Assembly (NCBI GenBank): GCA_963816555.1
Contig: CAWFLD010000020.1
Span: 124,001 to 188,000, forward strand
Source: Lutibaculum sp963816555
GTDB lineage: Bacteria > Pseudomonadota > Alphaproteobacteria > Rhizobiales > Tepidamorphaceae
Direction: 5' to 3'
DNA length: 64,000 nt
The notes under the pieces are model-generated. The model saw nothing but the letters and a program-made list of their open reading frames with translations, did no database searches and was not told the origin of the DNA. Shown piece by piece: positions 61,333 through 64,000 of this stretch; position 1 is the first letter of the stretch, and each line of letters begins with the position of its first letter. A program made the translations under genes and the position numbers.

Positions 61333-63481
61333 TCACATCCCCGCCGCGAGGCTCGGCTGCTTCTCGCGCAGCATGCGGGCGATGTCGTCGGCGGGCATCG
61401 GCTTGCCGAAGAAATAGCCCTGCGCCTCGTCGCAGCCGTCGGCGCGCAGGTGCTCGAGCTGGTCCTCGGTCTCGACGCCCTCGGCGATCACCTGCAGGTT
61501 CAGCGTCTGGCCGAGGCTGATGATGGCGCGGACGATCGCGCCGTCGCTGGGGTCCCGGCCGATGTCGCGGACGAAGGACTGGTCGATCTTCAGGCGGTGG
61601 ACCGGGAAGCGCTTGATGTAGCTGAGCGAGGAAAAGCCCGTGCCGAAATCGTCGATCGAGATCTGCACGCCGAGCTCGCGGAGCTGCCTGAGCTGCGCCG
61701 CCACCGAGTCGGCGTCCTGCATCATGATGCTCTCGGTCAGCTCGAGGTCGAGATAGATGCGGGTCCATCCCCGTCTCCGAGATCGCGTGGGCGACGAGGA
61801 GGGGGAGGGTCTGGCTCCGGAACTGGACCGGCGACAGGTTGATGCCGACCCGCACGGGCGGCACGCCCGCCTCGCGCCAGGCGACGAACTGCTTGCAGGC
61901 GGCGCGCAGCACCCAGTCGCTGATCGGGATGATGAGGCCGTTCTCCTGGGCGCGCGGCAGGAAGCCGTAGGGCGGCACCATCGTGCCGTCCGGCTTCTGC
62001 CAGCGGATCAGCGCCTCGACGCCGACGATCGCGCCGGTCTTGATCGACACCTGCGGCTGGTAGTGGAGCAGGAACTCCTCGCGCTCGATGGCGTCGCGCA
62101 GCTCGGCGTCGAGCACGGCATTGCCGAGATGGGGCATGTCGAGCTCGGCGGCGAAGAAGCGGTGCTGGTTCCCGCCGGCGCGCTTGGCGGCGTACATCGC
62201 GAGGTCGGCGTTGCGCAGCAGCTCCTCGACGTCGGCGCCGTCGGAGGGGTGCACGGCGATGCCGATCGAGGTGGTCGTCGAGATGCGCTGGCCGGAGATC
62301 ACGGTCGGCTCGGCGACCAGCGTGGCGATGCGCTCGGCGAGCGCGGTCGAGCTCGCCTCCGTGGAGTCGGCCTCGAGGATCGCGAACTCGTCGCCGCCGA
62401 GCCGGGTCACCATGAACCCGTCCTGCTCGAGCGGGCGCAGGCGGCGCGCCACGGCGACGAGGAACTTGTCGCCGGCGGAGTGGCCGAGCACGTCGTTGAC
62501 GCTCTTGAAGCTGTCGAGGTCGATGAGGTGGAGCGACAGGCGGCGGTCGCCGCGGCGCGCGCGCACGACCTCGCGGCGCAGCCGCTCGCGCAGCATGGCG
62601 CGGTTCGGCAGCCCGGTCAGCGCGTCGTGGTGGGCGATGTAGTGCAGGTGGCGCTCGCTCGCCTTGCGCTCGGTGATGTCGAGGGCGCTGGTGACGACGC
62701 CGACGATCTCGTCGCCCGAGTTCTTGAGCGGCGACTTGGTCGTCAGGAACACGCGGCGCCGCCCGGACTGGTCGACGATCTCCTCCTCGAAGGAGCTGAT
62801 CGCGCGGCCGCTGTCGAAGACCAGCCGGTCGAGCGCGCGGCTGCGCGTGGCGTACTCCTCGCCGAACAGCTCCTCGATGCGCCGGCCCGTCATCGCGGTC
62901 GGCTCGACGCCCAGGATCTCGCTCTGGTAGGCGTTCATGAAGATGAAGCGGTTGTCGCGATCGGTGGCGCAGACGATCGCCGGCACCGCGTCGATGACCT
63001 GGCCCAGCCGCTCGCTCGAATCGCGCACCGCCTCCTCGAGCGAGCGCTCGCTGTGGGCCAGCCGCTGCTCCAGCGTGACCGCGCGGTCGGCGAGCATGAG
63101 CTGCTGCTTGCGCAGCTTGAGCAGGTTGCGCGCGCGGGTGACGAATTCCTGGTGGTCGACGGGGCTCTGCAGGAAGTCGGTCGCGCCCGCGTCGAGCGCG
63201 CGCAGCCGGAACGAGCGCTCCTCGAAGACCGTGATCACCACGACCGGCACGTCCTCGAGATCCGGCAGCTCGCGCAGCTTCTTGATGAAGGCGGCGCCGT
63301 TCATCCCGGGCATCTTGTAGTCGGTGATGACGAGGTCGGGCGTGTGGCTCCCGACCCAGTGCAGCGCCGCCTGAGGATCGCCGAAGGTCTGGACCTCGAT
63401 CTCGGGGCTGATGGACGACGCGATCTTCGCGAAGATGTGCTGGTTGGTGATCTGGTCGTCGAGGATAACAACTAGAGGCAT
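61333..63481 (-). CDS. RpfG-position response regulator: REC-PAS-GGDEF-EAL (frame broken near 61762)
   Basis: A protein of about 715 residues. Receiver (1-120) with phospho-acceptor Asp54 (VITDYKMPGMNG) and an RpfG-like ILDDQ start and LLKLRKQQ end; coiled coil (about 122-158); PAS (about 160-275); diguanylate cyclase with intact RLGGDEFAILE (about 362-366); phosphodiesterase with VEALIRW (EAL at 489-491) and DDFGTGFSSL. Both catalytic signatures look active, so it could make or break cyclic-di-GMP. One extra base in the GGG at 61761-61763 breaks the EAL domain (before the LDLELTESIMM motif); the rest is intact. First gene of an operon with rpfC, four bases apart. It occupies the place of rpfG but lacks HD-GYP. 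Confidence 0.87.
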
Positions 63482-63836
63482 CAGCTGATCGCCCTCTGGG
63501 ATGACTGTCGAGGCGCCGCAGCGTGCGCGGATGCAGGGGCCGGCGATTTCGCGCAGTCTGTCACGCGCGGCTTAACAATCTTCTTATCTTTCGGAAGGGT
63601 TTTCCGGCTCCGGTGCGACACCTGTGGCAGTATTGTGGCAGCGGCACGGGAGCCCTGTGGCAGATTTGCCAGACTGCTGCATGGCGGGCACGACCGGCGC
63701 CGATTGTGGTGGACGCGGCCCCGGCCTGGTCTATGGTCGGAACAGGATGCGGCAGGGCAGCTCCCGGGCGGGTGCGACGGGAACTGCGCGGCGGTGGTCG
63801 GGAACCGCCGCACAGGAGGGGAGGTCCGACGTCGCG
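63482..63836. other. Divergent control region between two response-regulator genes, 355 bp
   Basis: No gene is seen. It holds a TTAAC half-site (63572-63576), a small inverted repeat (CGGAA/TTCCG, about 63592-63607) and three direct repeats of TGTGGCAG at 63623, 63634 and 63656. Promoters for the leftward rpf operon and the rightward regulator must lie here. Confidence 0.6.
63623..63663 (+). promoter_or_regulatory. Three phased TGTGGCAG direct repeats
   Basis: Exact copies start at 63623, 63634 and 63656, spaced 11 and 22 bases, that is, one and two helical turns. This looks like a multi-site operator. The first copy also gives a GG-N10-GC match to a sigma54 promoter, an alternative reading. 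Confidence 0.45.
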
Positions 63837-64000
63837 GTGGAGAGCTTGACCTTCGAGGGCGTTCGCGTGCTCGTCGTCGAGGACGAGTTGCTCGTTGCCC
63901 TCAATCTCGAGACCGTCCTGATGGAGGCCGGGTGCGAGGTCATCGGCCCCATCGGCAGCCTGCAGGCCGCCATGGAGGTCAGCGAGTCCGAAGCCCCCGA
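63837..64000 (+). CDS. Response regulator receiver protein, N-terminal part (3' end outside window)
   Basis: Starts GTG at 63837 (GGAGGGGAGG upstream) and reads VESLTFEGVRVLVVEDELLV then ALNLETVLMEAGCEVIG. The acidic EDE cluster is the start of a CheY-like receiver; the phospho-acceptor Asp would fall beyond the window. The GCEVIGPIGSLQAAME continuation is typical of single-domain alphaproteobacterial receivers. It is divergent from the rpf operon and may belong to the same signalling circuit, but nothing proves that. Confidence 0.85.
   Translation, partial: MESLTFEGVRVLVVEDELLVALNLETVLMEAGCEVIGPIGSLQAAMEVSESEAP

Noticed and set aside
58929..61520. Long plus-strand frame opposite rpfC
   Set aside because: Composition (Arg/Glu/Leu/Asp-rich) is that of an antisense frame; the minus strand has every kinase motif.

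Overview
This 64 kb window is chromosomal DNA of a very GC-rich bacterium. Gene content points to Alphaproteobacteria, probably Hyphomicrobiales close to Methylobacterium/Salinarimonas-like families. The clues are a DUF2794 protein, a RirA-like Rrf2 regulator with a TGA-N9-TCA operator, a rhizobial-type hmu/exb/tonB heme locus, a TTAA-N7-TTAA (CtrA-type) site and a caa3-type oxidase with a fused subunit I-III. The genus is inference. Coding density is high and most genes use ATG with a GGAG-like ribosome binding site. I see no prophage, insertion sequence, rRNA or CRISPR array.

Layout. 0-10 kb: 3' end of aconitase, a DUF1223 protein, a VapBC45-type toxin-antitoxin pair, htpG, a possible small RNA, DUF2794, an EF-hand protein, two small enzymes and a methyltransferase. 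10-16.8 kb: a Bax-inhibitor-1 protein, then ybbP-ybbA divergent from a TesA-like esterase, an aldo/keto reductase, thpR and an NTF2-like protein. 17-26.8 kb: phhB, typA, a deletion scar joining remnants of an AraC regulator and an SDR, a ketopantoate-reductase-family gene, ppa, the yggT-DUF167-folD operon, tRNA-Ala(CGC) and small genes. 27-37.7 kb: a complete heme-iron acquisition locus (RirA-like regulator; hemP-hmuTUV; TonB-dependent receptor; a periplasmic protein, exbB, two exbD, a giant tonB, an HmuQ-like heme monooxygenase) around one shared iron operator. 38-43 kb: tungstate uptake (tupBCA), an orphan ModA-like protein, a molbindin and an HTH/substrate-binding-domain regulator. 43-51.4 kb: a DedA protein, a NylB-like hydrolase, a polyamine ABC transporter and a BCCT transporter. 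51.5-57.4 kb: a caa3-type cytochrome oxidase operon with a tri-heme cytochrome. 57.7-64 kb: an Rpf/DSF-type signalling locus.

The most interesting region is the right end. An RpfF-like DSF synthase converges on an RpfC-like hybrid kinase, as in Xanthomonas. The gene in the rpfG position keeps an RpfG-like receiver but carries PAS-GGDEF-EAL instead of HD-GYP. A CtrA-type site lies before rpfF, and three helically phased TGTGGCAG repeats lie in the divergent control region of the regulator operon. If real, this is a fatty-acid quorum-sensing circuit with different cyclic-di-GMP output wiring.

Data quality matters here. At least eleven otherwise intact genes carry single-base frameshifts, almost all of them one extra base. 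This looks like assembly or sequencing error rather than gene decay, so I annotate those genes as whole CDSs and state where the frame breaks.
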